DNA from: Methylococcales bacterium
GTDB lineage: Bacteria; Pseudomonadota; Gammaproteobacteria; Methylococcales; Methylomonadaceae
NCBI GenBank assembly: GCA_026399075.1
Contig: JAPLRR010000111.1
Location: 1-38,994, forward strand
Direction of reading: 5' to 3'
Length of the DNA: 38,994 nucleotides
The translations under genes and the position numbers were made by a program. The notes under the pieces are model-generated. The model was not told the DNA's origin, did no database searches, and saw only the letters and a program-made list of their open reading frames with translations. Numbering within the stretch: position 1 is the stretch's first letter; every line of letters begins with the position of its first letter. Shown here piece by piece: positions 1-7,829 of the stretch.

Positions 1-10
1 AGGGGTGAAG

Positions 11-103
11 ATGAGTAAAAAGGCATTCAAGGCTATGGGCGACAGAATTGAAAGGGACGCGTCGTTGCCAAAATACTACATGACTATTCAACCTCAACTA
101 TAA
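11..103 (+). CDS. Small ORF of 30 codons, possibly the end of a gene cut by the window
   Basis: An ATG preceded by AGGGG at good spacing opens a 30-residue frame that ends nine bases before the next gene's ATG. The frame is also open back to base 1, so it could equally be the last codons of a longer gene. The product is basic and matches no family I recognise. Its close spacing to the two genes that follow suggests one transcript. Confidence 0.3.
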   Translation: MSKKAFKAMGDRIERDASLPKYYMTIQPQL

Positions 104-112
104 GGAAATTTG

Positions 113-301
113 ATGGGGGTTATTTATTGCGAGTTACCTAATACCACAGTAACACAAGATGAAGTAACACCGGCAACACATTGTAAAAACTTAGGTGTTA
201 CTGAATTAAACATTACAAATCAATCGCATAACACCGATGACACCAGTAACACCGAAAAAACAGCAAGCACAAACCAAGTAAGAGACCGGGCCGCAATATG
301 A
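113..301 (+). CDS. Hypothetical protein, 62 aa, Thr/Asn-rich
   Basis: I chose ATG at 113, preceded by AAGGAAA seven bases upstream; a TTG at 110 also exists but has no better signal. The stop overlaps the next start as ATGA, so translation is probably coupled. The product is low-complexity and rich in Thr and Asn, without recognisable motifs. Such short filler genes are common next to the gene that follows in integrated elements, which is the main reason to accept it. Confidence 0.45.
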   Translation: MGVIYCELPNTTVTQDEVTPATHCKNLGVTELNITNQSHNTDDTSNTEKTASTNQVRDRAAI

Positions 302-684
302 GCGCCCACCTTGAGCAAATCAGGAAAGCGGGCTTTGTCCTTGAGTTAGAAGACGGCTCGTTATTTATCGAGCCTTATTCAGAACTGAATGAGGCACAAC
401 TTCAATTCTTAAAATTGAATAAGGCGGCAATTATTGAGACATTGGAGGCCGAACAGGAACGCGGTAAACCATACCGCCCAACGTTTCCCCGCTTTGTCAC
501 ATGCCGCACATGCGAACACTTCAAGAGCCTTTATGCCCACGGCGGCGGGGCTGGAAGTTGTTTGTCTTCACCATCTCCCAGTTGCGGGGCTGGCGGTGCT
601 TTTTTATGGGCAGACAGTAAGCATCAATGCGAGAACCACGCGCCAAAGCATAGGGTCGGTAATTTGCCCCTCCATACAGTTTAA
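298..684 (+). CDS. TubC-N-like / cysteine-rich small protein of an integrated element, 128 aa
   Basis: The first ~50 residues have the pattern hydrophobic helix, short beta strand with 'GSLFIEP', then a helix ending in an acidic stretch. This resembles the TubC N-terminal docking fold found as a stand-alone small protein in plasmids and genomic islands. The second half (about residues 66-115) carries six cysteines and two histidines, including 'CRTCEH' and 'CENH', which could bind zinc. Translation is coupled to the preceding gene through ATGA. The role is unknown; in islands such genes usually sit near primase or replication genes, but none is in this window. The fold is inferred by eye only. 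Confidence 0.55.
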   Translation: MSAHLEQIRKAGFVLELEDGSLFIEPYSELNEAQLQFLKLNKAAIIETLEAEQERGKPYRPTFPRFVTCRTCEHFKSLYAHGGGAGSCLSSPSPSCGAGGAFLWADSKHQCENHAPKHRVGNLPLHTV

Positions 685-1088
685 GAGATCATCCAAACAT
701 GGTGGATAAAAAAACGCCCTTTTATGGACTCAAAGAAAAATGTTAATAGTGACTTTTTCCAACCTTGGCAAAGTTACCTGGCACAAGCAATTTCACGAGT
801 CCTATAAGCCCGCCACCTGCAAGAATGGAGATAAAACCAAAACAAACAGCGGCGGCATTCAATGCCGTGCTAAAATCAAACAGAACATTACAGGTTAACC
901 GCTATGCAAACATGGGTTTAATTTGGTGGAAAAAATCCGGCAATAGTTGCGGCTTGTTTTTGATTAAAGCCAAGCGCTATTTTTAATAAAAAATAGCTGT
1001 GCTTTAATTAGTTGCTGGTAAATATGCTGGTAGGCGAAAAACATATACCTAGTAACATATTGATAATAAATCAATATTTTTGTTAGTT

Positions 1089-1112
1089 CGTTAGACCCCG
1101 CCCACCAAATTC
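1089..1112 (+). other. Possible attachment-site remnant (CCA-ending tRNA/tmRNA-like 3' end)
   Basis: GTTAGACCCCGCCCACCAAATT resembles the 3' end of a tRNA or tmRNA gene (acceptor strand plus CCA) followed by the AAATTC often seen after such genes. A strong terminator follows 20 bp later, as expected downstream of a real RNA gene. No cloverleaf can be built upstream, so if real this is only the short 3' segment duplicated by site-specific integration of an island. The call rests on resemblance and position. Confidence 0.25.
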
Positions 1113-1130
1113 AGCTTCAAAGATGTACCA

Positions 1131-1166
1131 AAACCCGCAAGCTGCAAGGCTTAGCGGGTTTTTTAT
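1131..1166 (+). terminator. Strong intrinsic terminator
   Basis: Arms AAACCCGCAAGC and GCTTAGCGGGTTT pair with a single bulged A around a six-base loop and run into TTTTTTATT on the plus strand. It would end transcription coming from the left-hand small genes or from an ancestral RNA gene, and insulates the NACHT gene from it. Confidence 0.65.
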
Positions 1167-1393
1167 TGCCCGAAATATGCCTCGCCAAAATGCTGGTATG
1201 TTTACTGGTGGCAAACTAAAGTGGCCTCCGATGTCCAAACAGCATTTTATAGTTACCCCAAAAATCCGAACAATACTTTGAACAACATCCAATCATGAAA
1301 AAAGTGATGGCTTTGGATCCGCATAAGAAACTAGAACAATCTTTAGTGTTAGAATCTGGTGTTCAGTAACCGCTTGCCTATGGATATCCGCGT

Positions 1394-4300
1394 ATGCCGA
1401 TTGAAACCGCCGTTATAACAAATGCCGCAGTCCGAATCGGCAGCAGTTTATTAAGCCCGTTGTTGCGTAAACCACTTGCCAGCCTTTTGGACAACAGGGC
1501 AGAACGTAAACAAATTGAAGACTGCATAAATGAACTTAGCGAACAATGGTTGATTGCGGTCATCAAATCTTTAGATGCCATTGATTATGGCGAGCAAGCA
1601 ATCAGCGATTTATTCGGCCACTATAGCCGCGCCCTCGAACAATTCGTTAAAGCCCCAGAAGTCAGCGAAGAACTGCTCAAGCCCTTAACTGAAGCCACCA
1701 GCCAATACCGCATTGATTGTGTTTTGTTGCAACAACATTGGCGAGACATGGAACTCCAAGCTTTGCCCGAAGAATTTGATTGGGACAGCATCGTCCACTT
1801 GTACATCAAGCGCGTACAAAAACAAAGCGTTGTCAGCAAAGAATTACGCGGCCTCTATCTGGTCCAACTCAATCAAGACCAAAGTAATTTCCTACAAGCC
1901 ATACGCGGTGTTTGGCCCGATTTTGAGCTGGCTCAATACCAAACACGCATGACAAGCCGTTACCAAGCATTGGATTTATCGGCGATGATGCTACCCAGCC
2001 GTGATGACATTGACAACCGACTACTACTTAAAGATGTGTTTATTGCACCTAACGTCAAACACAGCCCGCCACCCAAAGAATTGCCCAAAGAACTCTGGCA
2101 AAGGCGACACCAAACTGGCGAGTTGAACGAGCTTCCCGAAGACTTTACACAACTTCATCATAGTTGGCACGAGCAACCCGTAGAACCTGTTTTAAACATA
2201 CTAGACCAGCAAAAACTTATCGTACTCGGAGATCCCGGCTCAGGTAAGTCCACGCTGGTGCGATATTTATTGCTAAGCTGTTTAAACCCACCTAGCCATA
2301 ACCCCGACTGGCTATTGCCTTTAAAAGCCTGCCTGCCATTGCTCATTGAATTGCGGTTGTATGTTGCGGCCCGTGAAGCTCAGAATTGCAATAATTTCTT
2401 AGAGTACATACATTATCTTGGTAAATCTGAAGGCTACGCCATTAACCATCAAGAACTTAAAGAACAACTCAAAACACGTCCGTCCTTAATGCTCTTTGAC
2501 GGACTGGATGAGATTTTTGACCTAGCCTTACGCGAAAAAATCAGCCAAGAAATCATAGGCTACAACCATGATTTCCCCAAAGCCCATGTACTCGTCACTT
2601 CGCGCATTATCGGCTATCAAGGCACAGCCTTCCGTGCCGTGGATTTTAAGGAATACACGTTACAAGATTTAAATACTGCACAGATAAACGCCTTTGCCCA
2701 AGGCTGGTTCACCTTGGCGTTCCGTGACCACCCGCAGGAAATCGCCAGCCGCGTCCAGCGGATTAATCACGCCTTGGAAAACTCACCCGCTATTGCCCAA
2801 CTGGCCGGCAATCCCTTGCTATTGACGATGCTAGCCATTATCGCCAAGCACGCAGAACTACCGCGCGAAAGAGTCTTGCTTTATGACCACGCTGCCCGTG
2901 TGCTTTGCCATCATTGGGATGTTACAGGACACCATATTAAAGATGGCCCCGCTGATTATATGCGTGAAAGCGACAAACTGGATTTATTGCGCCGCATTGC
3001 TAGGAAAATGCAGGAAACAGGTGGCTTAAAAGGCAACGCCCTAGGCGAAGAGGAACTGCAAACCGAAATCGACAACTACCTCAAACAACGCTGGCTTGTC
3101 TCCGAAACCGACGCACGGCGCACTGGGCTTGATATACGAAACCAACTGCGTGAACGCAATTTCATTTTATGCTTTTATGGGGCACGCGTGTACGGCTTTG
3201 TTCACCGCACTTTCCTCGAATACTTTTGTGCCACGGAAATCAAACACCGTTTTGATCGCCGTGATTCAGGTGCTATTGATGCGTTGAGCTTTGAAGATTT
3301 GAAGGCCTTGTTTTTGGCTCATTTCAGAGATGACACTTGGCATGAAATTCTGCGTTTGCTGTGCGGCTTGATTGATGCCAAGTTTGCTGGGCAGTTGATT
3401 GATTCTATTGTACCGAACCCAGATCACTCGTGGGATGAAACCTTTAGATTAACACTAGCTATTCAATGCCTAGCGGAAATTGAAGATTTGAGCTTAGTTG
3501 CGGATACGGCTAAACAAGTGCTGGAAAGCTTGTGCGGATGGTTTGAATTTTGTGATGACCGCCAATATAGAACGCATGATGAGGAAAAATATCTTGAAAA
3601 AGAAGCTATTCCTGCGATTGAACGGATCGGTAAAAATTGGGTGGGGCGTGAAGTACTGCTTGGTTGGATCAAGTTGCCAAACAAAGGGGTTAGAAATGAT
3701 TCAGGTGCCCGTAGTTTTTCACGTTTAATTGTCGCACTTTGTTCTGACCACCCAGAAATTGAAATTGATCTGCTTGACTTAGCGCAACCGCCCGAAAACT
3801 TAAGAAAAAGAGATTTGTATTATTTGAAATACATGGCTTTTGATGCGCTAGCTCGCTGCTTTAATGAATCGACCAAAAAGTTGCTGCACACACGACTGAT
3901 GAACGCTGATAGTGATAGCATATATCTTCATACCCTGAAAAATCACTATTTAGACGATTCCGAAACTTATACGCTACTAAAACAATGCTTGATGAACGAG
4001 GAAGGCTATAATGATGAGGTGCTAAGCATTTTAGGTGAGTACTTTTCTGCCAATTTAGAAACTTACAATCTTGTTAAAGCGTGTCTTAATAATGGGGATA
4101 GTTTTACACGCTCTTTGTCCATTGATATCTTGGCTGAGCATTTTTCTGATAAAACTGAAACTTTTCTTCTGATTAAGTCGTGTTTATCCGACAAAAGTTA
4201 TGATATTCGAGAAAGCTCTATTACAACTTTAGTAGGGTATTTTGGCAGCCACAGTGAAACTTACGCGTTAATTAAGGAGAGCCTAGAAGATGAGCACCCC

Positions 4301-4741
4301 AATGTTCGGGAAGTTTCCATCTATGCTTTGGCTAATCACTACTCCGAAAGGGCTGAATTTCAACAATTGATTAGACCTTTTTTGCAAGATACGGGAATGT
4401 ATGTGCGCAAAGCTGCGATTTGGGTTTTAAACGAACACATTCAAGAGCCGCTTGAAATTTGTACGCTACTTAAAAATTGTTTGCACGATCAAGAGGCAAA
4501 AATACGCTCATACGCGCTTGAACTCTTGGCTAAGATATATTTTGAAGAGGGCATTTACATAAAATTACTCTCCAAAATATTTCCCGATATTATGTATGTA
4601 GACCCACTTGAAACCATCACTTCCACTCGGGTAGAAGAAGCTGCAAAACATTTCAATCTTAGCGTTGAATCTATTCGCGAGCATTATGAAACCATTAACC
4701 AGAAAATTCCGCTGATACTTGAATGGCAAACAATCGGTTAA
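1394..4741 (+). CDS. NACHT-domain STAND ATPase with HEAT-like repeats (NLR-like predicted defence protein)
   Basis: This 1115-residue protein has three parts. Residues 1-250 form a helical N-terminus with no enzyme motif I recognise. A NACHT NTPase starts near residue 275: Walker A GDPGSGKST (about 279-287), Walker B 'LMLFDGLDE' (about 365-373, with the small-residue/acidic pattern typical of NACHT), and sensor 'VTSR', followed by the helical/winged region ('NPLLLTMLAIIAKH'). Roughly residues 790-1070 are tandem ~31-residue HEAT-like units. Bacterial NACHT proteins of this build are known antiphage NLR-like sensors; the repeats would recognise a phage trigger. The effector activity is not evident, so it may lie in the unassigned N-terminus. 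It stands alone, with island remnants upstream and a repeat element only 20 bp after the stop, consistent with horizontal acquisition. Defence function is inferred. Confidence 0.85.
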   Translation: MPIETAVITNAAVRIGSSLLSPLLRKPLASLLDNRAERKQIEDCINELSEQWLIAVIKSLDAIDYGEQAISDLFGHYSRALEQFVKAPEVSEELLKPLTEATSQYRIDCVLLQQHWRDMELQALPEEFDWDSIVHLYIKRVQKQSVVSKELRGLYLVQLNQDQSNFLQAIRGVWPDFELAQYQTRMTSRYQALDLSAMMLPSRDDIDNRLLLKDVFIAPNVKHSPPPKELPKELWQRRHQTGELNELPEDFTQLHHSWHEQPVEPVLNILDQQKLIVLGDPGSGKSTLVRYLLLSCLNPPSHNPDWLLPLKACLPLLIELRLYVAAREAQNCNNFLEYIHYLGKSEGYAINHQELKEQLKTRPSLMLFDGLDEIFDLALREKISQEIIGYNHDFPKAHVLVTSRIIGYQGTAFRAVDFKEYTLQDLNTAQINAFAQGWFTLAFRDHPQEIASRVQRINHALENSPAIAQLAGNPLLLTMLAIIAKHAELPRERVLLYDHAARVLCHHWDVTGHHIKDGPADYMRESDKLDLLRRIARKMQETGGLKGNALGEEELQTEIDNYLKQRWLVSETDARRTGLDIRNQLRERNFILCFYGARVYGFVHRTFLEYFCATEIKHRFDRRDSGAIDALSFEDLKALFLAHFRDDTWHEILRLLCGLIDAKFAGQLIDSIVPNPDHSWDETFRLTLAIQCLAEIEDLSLVADTAKQVLESLCGWFEFCDDRQYRTHDEEKYLEKEAIPAIERIGKNWVGREVLLGWIKLPNKGVRNDSGARSFSRLIVALCSDHPEIEIDLLDLAQPPENLRKRDLYYLKYMAFDALARCFNESTKKLLHTRLMNADSDSIYLHTLKNHYLDDSETYTLLKQCLMNEEGYNDEVLSILGEYFSANLETYNLVKACLNNGDSFTRSLSIDILAEHFSDKTETFLLIKSCLSDKSYDIRESSITTLVGYFGSHSETYALIKESLEDEHPNVREVSIYALANHYSERAEFQQLIRPFLQDTGMYVRKAAIWVLNEHIQEPLEICTLLKNCLHDQEAKIRSYALELLAKIYFEEGIYIKLLSKIFPDIMYVDPLETITSTRVEEAAKHFNLSVESIREHYETINQKIPLILEWQTIG

Positions 4742-4760
4742 CCCAAGGGTTTAGAAACCT

Positions 4761-4872
4761 AGGAGATTGTGAAAGTAGGCAAAAACTCAACTTACGGCAA
4801 CCAAGAATCAATGGCTTTTAGAGCTTTTTGCGTTGATTCTAATGATTTTTAGCAATACTTTCACAGCCTCCT
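4761..4872. mobile_element. MITE-like inverted-repeat element, copy 1
   Basis: The ends AGGAGATTGTGAAAGTA and TACTTTCACAGCCTCCT are inverted repeats with two mismatches in 17. Inside, AGAATCAA (4804) and TTGATTCT (4833) form a second inverted pair. There is no ORF. The same ends and the inner block ACCAAGAATCAAT recur in the element at 37627-37745, so this is a dispersed family and not a chance hairpin. It could also act as a bidirectional terminator for the NACHT gene. Confidence 0.65.
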
Positions 4873-4941
4873 ATGCTTGTATACCCTATAGAACTTACAG
4901 TTTATATTGCTAGCTTACCCACGCCAGCCCATAAGATGTAG

Positions 4942-5109
4942 GGAGAAACGAAGCTCACCAATCTTCGCCCGCCCATCCAACAAGCCAAGCACCCACCCCA
5001 AGCTCTGCCAATCGGTAAAACCACACAACGCCACTTAGATAGAGCATTAGCCAACTTTACCGTAGGTACTTTTTGCGGTTTAATGCCGAAATTACGCGTA
5101 TTGTATTAA
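4942..5109 (+). pseudogene. Possible C-terminal fragment of an unidentified gene
   Basis: A frame open from the TAG at 4939 to the TAA at 5107 encodes about 55 residues with no ATG near its start. The second half ('LDRALANFTVGTFCGLMPK') looks protein-like. I do not recognise the family. It may be a gene end left when the MITE or the NACHT gene arrived, or non-coding sequence. The rest of 4742-5142 shows nothing beyond the MITE. Confidence 0.2.
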
Positions 5110-5142
5110 GCCCAAATACCACGCCTATTAGAGATAATCACT

Positions 5143-6846
5143 ATGTCTACCCATGCCTTTATACAGCAATTGACCCAGATTGTCGGTGCGGCGGGTATTG
5201 CCACCCATCCGCGCCGCACTGAACATTACCGCACAGGATTTCGTTCTGGCAGTGGTAAGGCCTTGGCAGTGGTGTTCCCCGATACCTTGCTAAAACTGTG
5301 GCGGGTGTTGCAAGTGTGCGTGGAGGCCAACACCATTATCATCATGCAAGCCGCTAAAACCGGCTTGACTGAAGGCTCAACCCCTAGCGGCGACGATTAC
5401 GACCGGGAAGTGGTAGTCATCAATACCTTGGCGATGAATGGCTTGGTATTGCTCAATGGCGGCAACCAAGTATTGAGTTTTCCGGGTGCGACCCTAAACC
5501 AACTGGAACAGCTGCTTAAACCCTTGCAACGGGCGCCGCATTCCGTTATCGGCTCATCGTGCCTAGGCGCATCGATAGTCGGCGGAGTGGCGAACAATTC
5601 AGGCGGGGCATTAGTCAAGCGCGGCCCCGCCTACACTGAAATGGCATTGTTTGCGCAGGTGAATGCAGCGGGCAAGTTGGAACTGGTCAACCATTTGGGC
5701 ATTGATCTGGGCACTACGCCAGAAGACATATTGACACGGCTGGAAGCTGGCGATTTTAACAAAGACGGTGTCGATGATAGTGGCAAGCAGGCATCTGACC
5801 GCGACTACGTGGCACTCTTGCGTGATGTTAATGCCGACACCCCGGCGCGTTTTAACGCCGATGCACGCCGTTTATACGAAGCCAGCGGTTGCGCGGGTAA
5901 ACTGGCGGTTTTCGCTGTGCGGCTGGATACTTTTCCGGTTGCGCAACAAGAACAAACCTTCTACATCGGCACCAACGACCCGCAGGTGCTGACCCGCTTG
6001 CGCCGCCAACTCCTCAGCCAGTTTGAGAATGTTCCCGAGGTGGGCGAATATATGCACCGTGATATTTTCAATATTGCGGAAAAGTATGGCAAAGATACCT
6101 TCCTCACCATCGAATATTTGGGTACCGAAAGGCTACCCAAGCTGTTTGCGCTTAAAGGGCGGCTGGATGCAAGCCTGAATAAACTGCCCTTGCTGCCGAA
6201 AAATCTGAGTGACCGGCTCATGCAAGCGGCAAGCCGATTGTTTCCCCAACACCTGCCACCGCGTTTATTGGCATTCCGCGATCGCTACGAACATCACCTG
6301 ATGTTGAAAATGAGCGATGGCGGGATTAGCGAAGCGCGGACATGGTTAGCGGCGTTTTTTGCCGATGCGATTAATGATGGCGACTATTTTGAATGCACCC
6401 CCGAAGAAGCACGCAAAGCCTTTTTACATCGCTTTGCCGCAGCCGGGGCGGCAATCCGCTTTCAAACCGTACACAGTGACCGCGTAGGCGGCATACTCGC
6501 CTTGGACATAGCTCTACGCCGCAATGATGAAAACTGGGTGGAACAATTGCCCGAAGCTATCCGCAGCCAGATTGAGCTCCCGCTGTACTACGGGCATTTT
6601 ATCTGCCACGTTTTCCATCAGGACTATATCCTCAAGCAAGACGCAAACCTTGAGGAGGTAAAAACCGCCATGCTGGACTTGCTGGATGCGCGTGGTGCGA
6701 AATACCCCGCCGAGCATAATGTCGGGCATTTGTACACGGCAGAAAGTGGCTTGCAAGCATTCTACAAACAGCTAGACCCAACCAATACGTTTAACCCAGG
6801 CATAGGGAAAATGGAAAAATATCGGCGAAATTGCGATTGTTGTTAA
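5143..6846 (+). CDS. dld: Quinone-dependent D-lactate dehydrogenase
   Basis: The 567-residue protein follows E. coli Dld (571 aa) along its whole length. The FAD-binding PCMH-type part is near residues 40-220, with 'TGLTEGSTPSGDDYDR' and the flavin-contacting 'GSSCLGASIVGGVANNSGG'. A membrane-associated lactate-binding cap follows, with 'GCAGKLAVFAVRLDTF' and 'GEYMHRDIFNIAEKYGKDT'. The C-terminus carries the conserved 'YPAEHNVGHLY' and 'FNPGIGK'. It oxidises D-lactate and passes electrons to the quinone pool at the inner membrane face. It ends in an unusual Cys-rich tail (RRNCDCC). There is no obvious operon partner. Its last 21 codons recur in a decayed copy at 7690-7752. Identification is secure. 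Confidence 0.96.
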   Translation: MSTHAFIQQLTQIVGAAGIATHPRRTEHYRTGFRSGSGKALAVVFPDTLLKLWRVLQVCVEANTIIIMQAAKTGLTEGSTPSGDDYDREVVVINTLAMNGLVLLNGGNQVLSFPGATLNQLEQLLKPLQRAPHSVIGSSCLGASIVGGVANNSGGALVKRGPAYTEMALFAQVNAAGKLELVNHLGIDLGTTPEDILTRLEAGDFNKDGVDDSGKQASDRDYVALLRDVNADTPARFNADARRLYEASGCAGKLAVFAVRLDTFPVAQQEQTFYIGTNDPQVLTRLRRQLLSQFENVPEVGEYMHRDIFNIAEKYGKDTFLTIEYLGTERLPKLFALKGRLDASLNKLPLLPKNLSDRLMQAASRLFPQHLPPRLLAFRDRYEHHLMLKMSDGGISEARTWLAAFFADAINDGDYFECTPEEARKAFLHRFAAAGAAIRFQTVHSDRVGGILALDIALRRNDENWVEQLPEAIRSQIELPLYYGHFICHVFHQDYILKQDANLEEVKTAMLDLLDARGAKYPAEHNVGHLYTAESGLQAFYKQLDPTNTFNPGIGKMEKYRRNCDCC

Positions 6847-6992
6847 TCTGGGGTGATAGAATATTTATAATGCTCTAAATCCATCACGGTCTTTGCTTAA
6901 CGCAGATACCCTCTTAAAAATCAATAAACAAAGCTAATACATTCGCAAAAAGTAAGGGCTAGGGCGTAATTGTCCTGTCTATCCAATTTATT

Positions 6993-7223
6993 ATGGATTT
7001 CCACACTATGAACCTAACCGAACTACATAACTTACCCGCGATTGAAAAACTTATCATTATTGAGGCACTTTGGGGTGATTTGGTCGCTGACGAAGGCAAT
7101 CTCACCCCGCCGCCTTGGCATGAAAACGAACTCAAAGAAACCGAAGATAATTTTTTGCTGGGCAATATCGAAATAGTTGATTGGCAAGCAGCCAAGAAAG
7201 AATTACGTTCCAAATTTGAATGA
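6993..7223 (+). CDS. Type II antitoxin, addiction-module component family
   Basis: The 76-residue acidic protein has the hallmark start of the addiction-module-component antitoxins: 'LPAIEKLIIIEALWGDL', then 'PPWHENELKETE' and a C-terminal 'DWQAAKKELRSKFE'. A second ATG at 7008 fits the usual family start better; neither has a clear Shine-Dalgarno. The stop overlaps the toxin start as ATGA, the normal antitoxin-first arrangement. It would neutralise the toxin by binding and usually represses the operon. It sits in a segment flanked by dld sequence, so it probably arrived as an insert. Confidence 0.85.
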   Translation: MDFHTMNLTELHNLPAIEKLIIIEALWGDLVADEGNLTPPPWHENELKETEDNFLLGNIEIVDWQAAKKELRSKFE

Positions 7224-7522
7224 AAGTCCAAGTCCTTCGCTCAGCCATGAAAGACCTAGAAAAAGGCCGGAAATTTTATGATTGCCAAGAATCAGGGGTA
7301 GGTGACTATTTTTTCGACAGCCTGTTTTCTGAGATAGATTCGCTGGCCCTTTACGGTGGCATACATTCTGTGCATTTCGGTTTTCATCGGCTATTGGCAA
7401 AACGATTCCCATACGCGATTTACTACAAGGTTATTGAGGGTAAAGCGACCGTTTTCCGTATTCTTGATTGTAGACGCGATCCGAGTCGGCTGCGCAATAC
7501 TTTTAAAGTTAGCGATAATTAA
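7220..7522 (+). CDS. RelE/ParE-superfamily toxin
   Basis: The 100-residue product has the compact RelE/ParE layout: an N-terminal strand, helix 'AMKDLEKGRKFYDCQ', a second helix 'GDYFFDSLFSEIDSL', then strands with 'FPYAIYYKVIEGKATVFRILDCRRDP', the usual C-terminal sheet of the family. Such toxins either cleave mRNA on the ribosome or poison gyrase; which one cannot be read from this sequence. Translation is coupled to the antitoxin by a 4-base overlap. Confidence 0.87.
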   Translation: MKVQVLRSAMKDLEKGRKFYDCQESGVGDYFFDSLFSEIDSLALYGGIHSVHFGFHRLLAKRFPYAIYYKVIEGKATVFRILDCRRDPSRLRNTFKVSDN

Positions 7523-7593
7523 CTCAACCCTGACCTTGCATTCTATAAACAATTAGTAATCAACCATACCTGCGTCAATTATGGCGATTTGCT

Positions 7594-7669
7594 GTAACTT
7601 CTCATTAGCGACAAAAATAAAGACCTGCGAGGTTTACAAAACCTCGCAGGTCTGCCGCTCTTACCTATC
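7594..7669 (+). repeat. Dispersed ~75 bp repeat, copy A (inverted partner at 11981-12054)
   Basis: The core is a 33-base near-palindrome AGACCTGCGAGGTTT-ACA-AAACCTCGCAGGTCT (7621-7653). Flanks GTAACTTCTCATTAG and TGCCGCT are shared with the copy at 11981-12054, which lies in the opposite orientation. The two match over about 75 bases with only scattered differences. The hairpin could also terminate the toxin-antitoxin transcript. Confidence 0.8.
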
Positions 7670-7689
7670 ATTAGTGCTACCTGACCCAT

Positions 7690-7752
7690 ACGTTTAACCC
7701 AAGCTTAGGGAAGATGGATAAATATCGGCGAAATTGCGGTTGTTGTGGGTGA
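7690..7752 (+). pseudogene. Decayed duplicate of the dld 3' end
   Basis: Translated from 7690, the sequence reads TFNPSLGKMDKYRRNCGCCG then stop, against TFNPGIGKMEKYRRNCDCC at the end of intact dld (6784-6843). Just upstream, GACCCA precedes both copies but 5 bases are missing here, shifting the frame. The remnant begins abruptly, so only the last 21 or so codons survive. It marks a past duplication or replacement event around the toxin-antitoxin insert. Confidence 0.85.
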
Positions 7753-7829
7753 GGTGGCAAAAGGCTTCAAAGCGGCGATGGCATCAAGGGCTAATCGGCT
7801 CCGAATACCCCGATTCCACTCACTTATCT

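Larger units (their letters stand above)
1013..1198. repeat. Short direct repeats TGCTGGTA around an att-like tract
   Basis: TGCTGGTA occurs at 1013-1020, 1025-1032 and 1191-1198, with a related ACTGGTGG just after the last. Clustered short direct repeats next to an attachment site are typical of integrase arm-binding sites, but no integrase gene is in the window. Chance occurrence of three octamers is possible though unlikely in 190 bp. Confidence 0.3.
685..1393. other. Gene-poor stretch with decayed small ORFs and repeats
   Basis: No convincing gene lies here. A 52-codon ATG frame at 740-898 has two cysteines and a basic C-terminus ('GGIQCRAKIKQ') but only a weak ribosome binding site, and a 24-codon frame at 1294-1368 is equally unsupported. 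A perfect AT-rich hairpin at 976-996 lies inside the stretch. The octamer TGCTGGTA occurs at 1013, 1025 and 1191. A strong terminator is at 1131-1166. The stretch looks like the eroded border of an integrated element. Confidence 0.4.

Noticed and set aside
765..986. 73-codon frame in the gene-poor region
   Set aside because: TTG start, no ribosome site and no protein-like pattern; a competing frame overlaps it.
1083..1292. Minus-strand frame over the terminator
   Set aside because: It reads through the terminator hairpin and has no coding signal.
7621..7653. CRISPR-like repeat
   Set aside because: The palindrome occurs once here and once 4.4 kb away in inverse orientation, with no spacer array.
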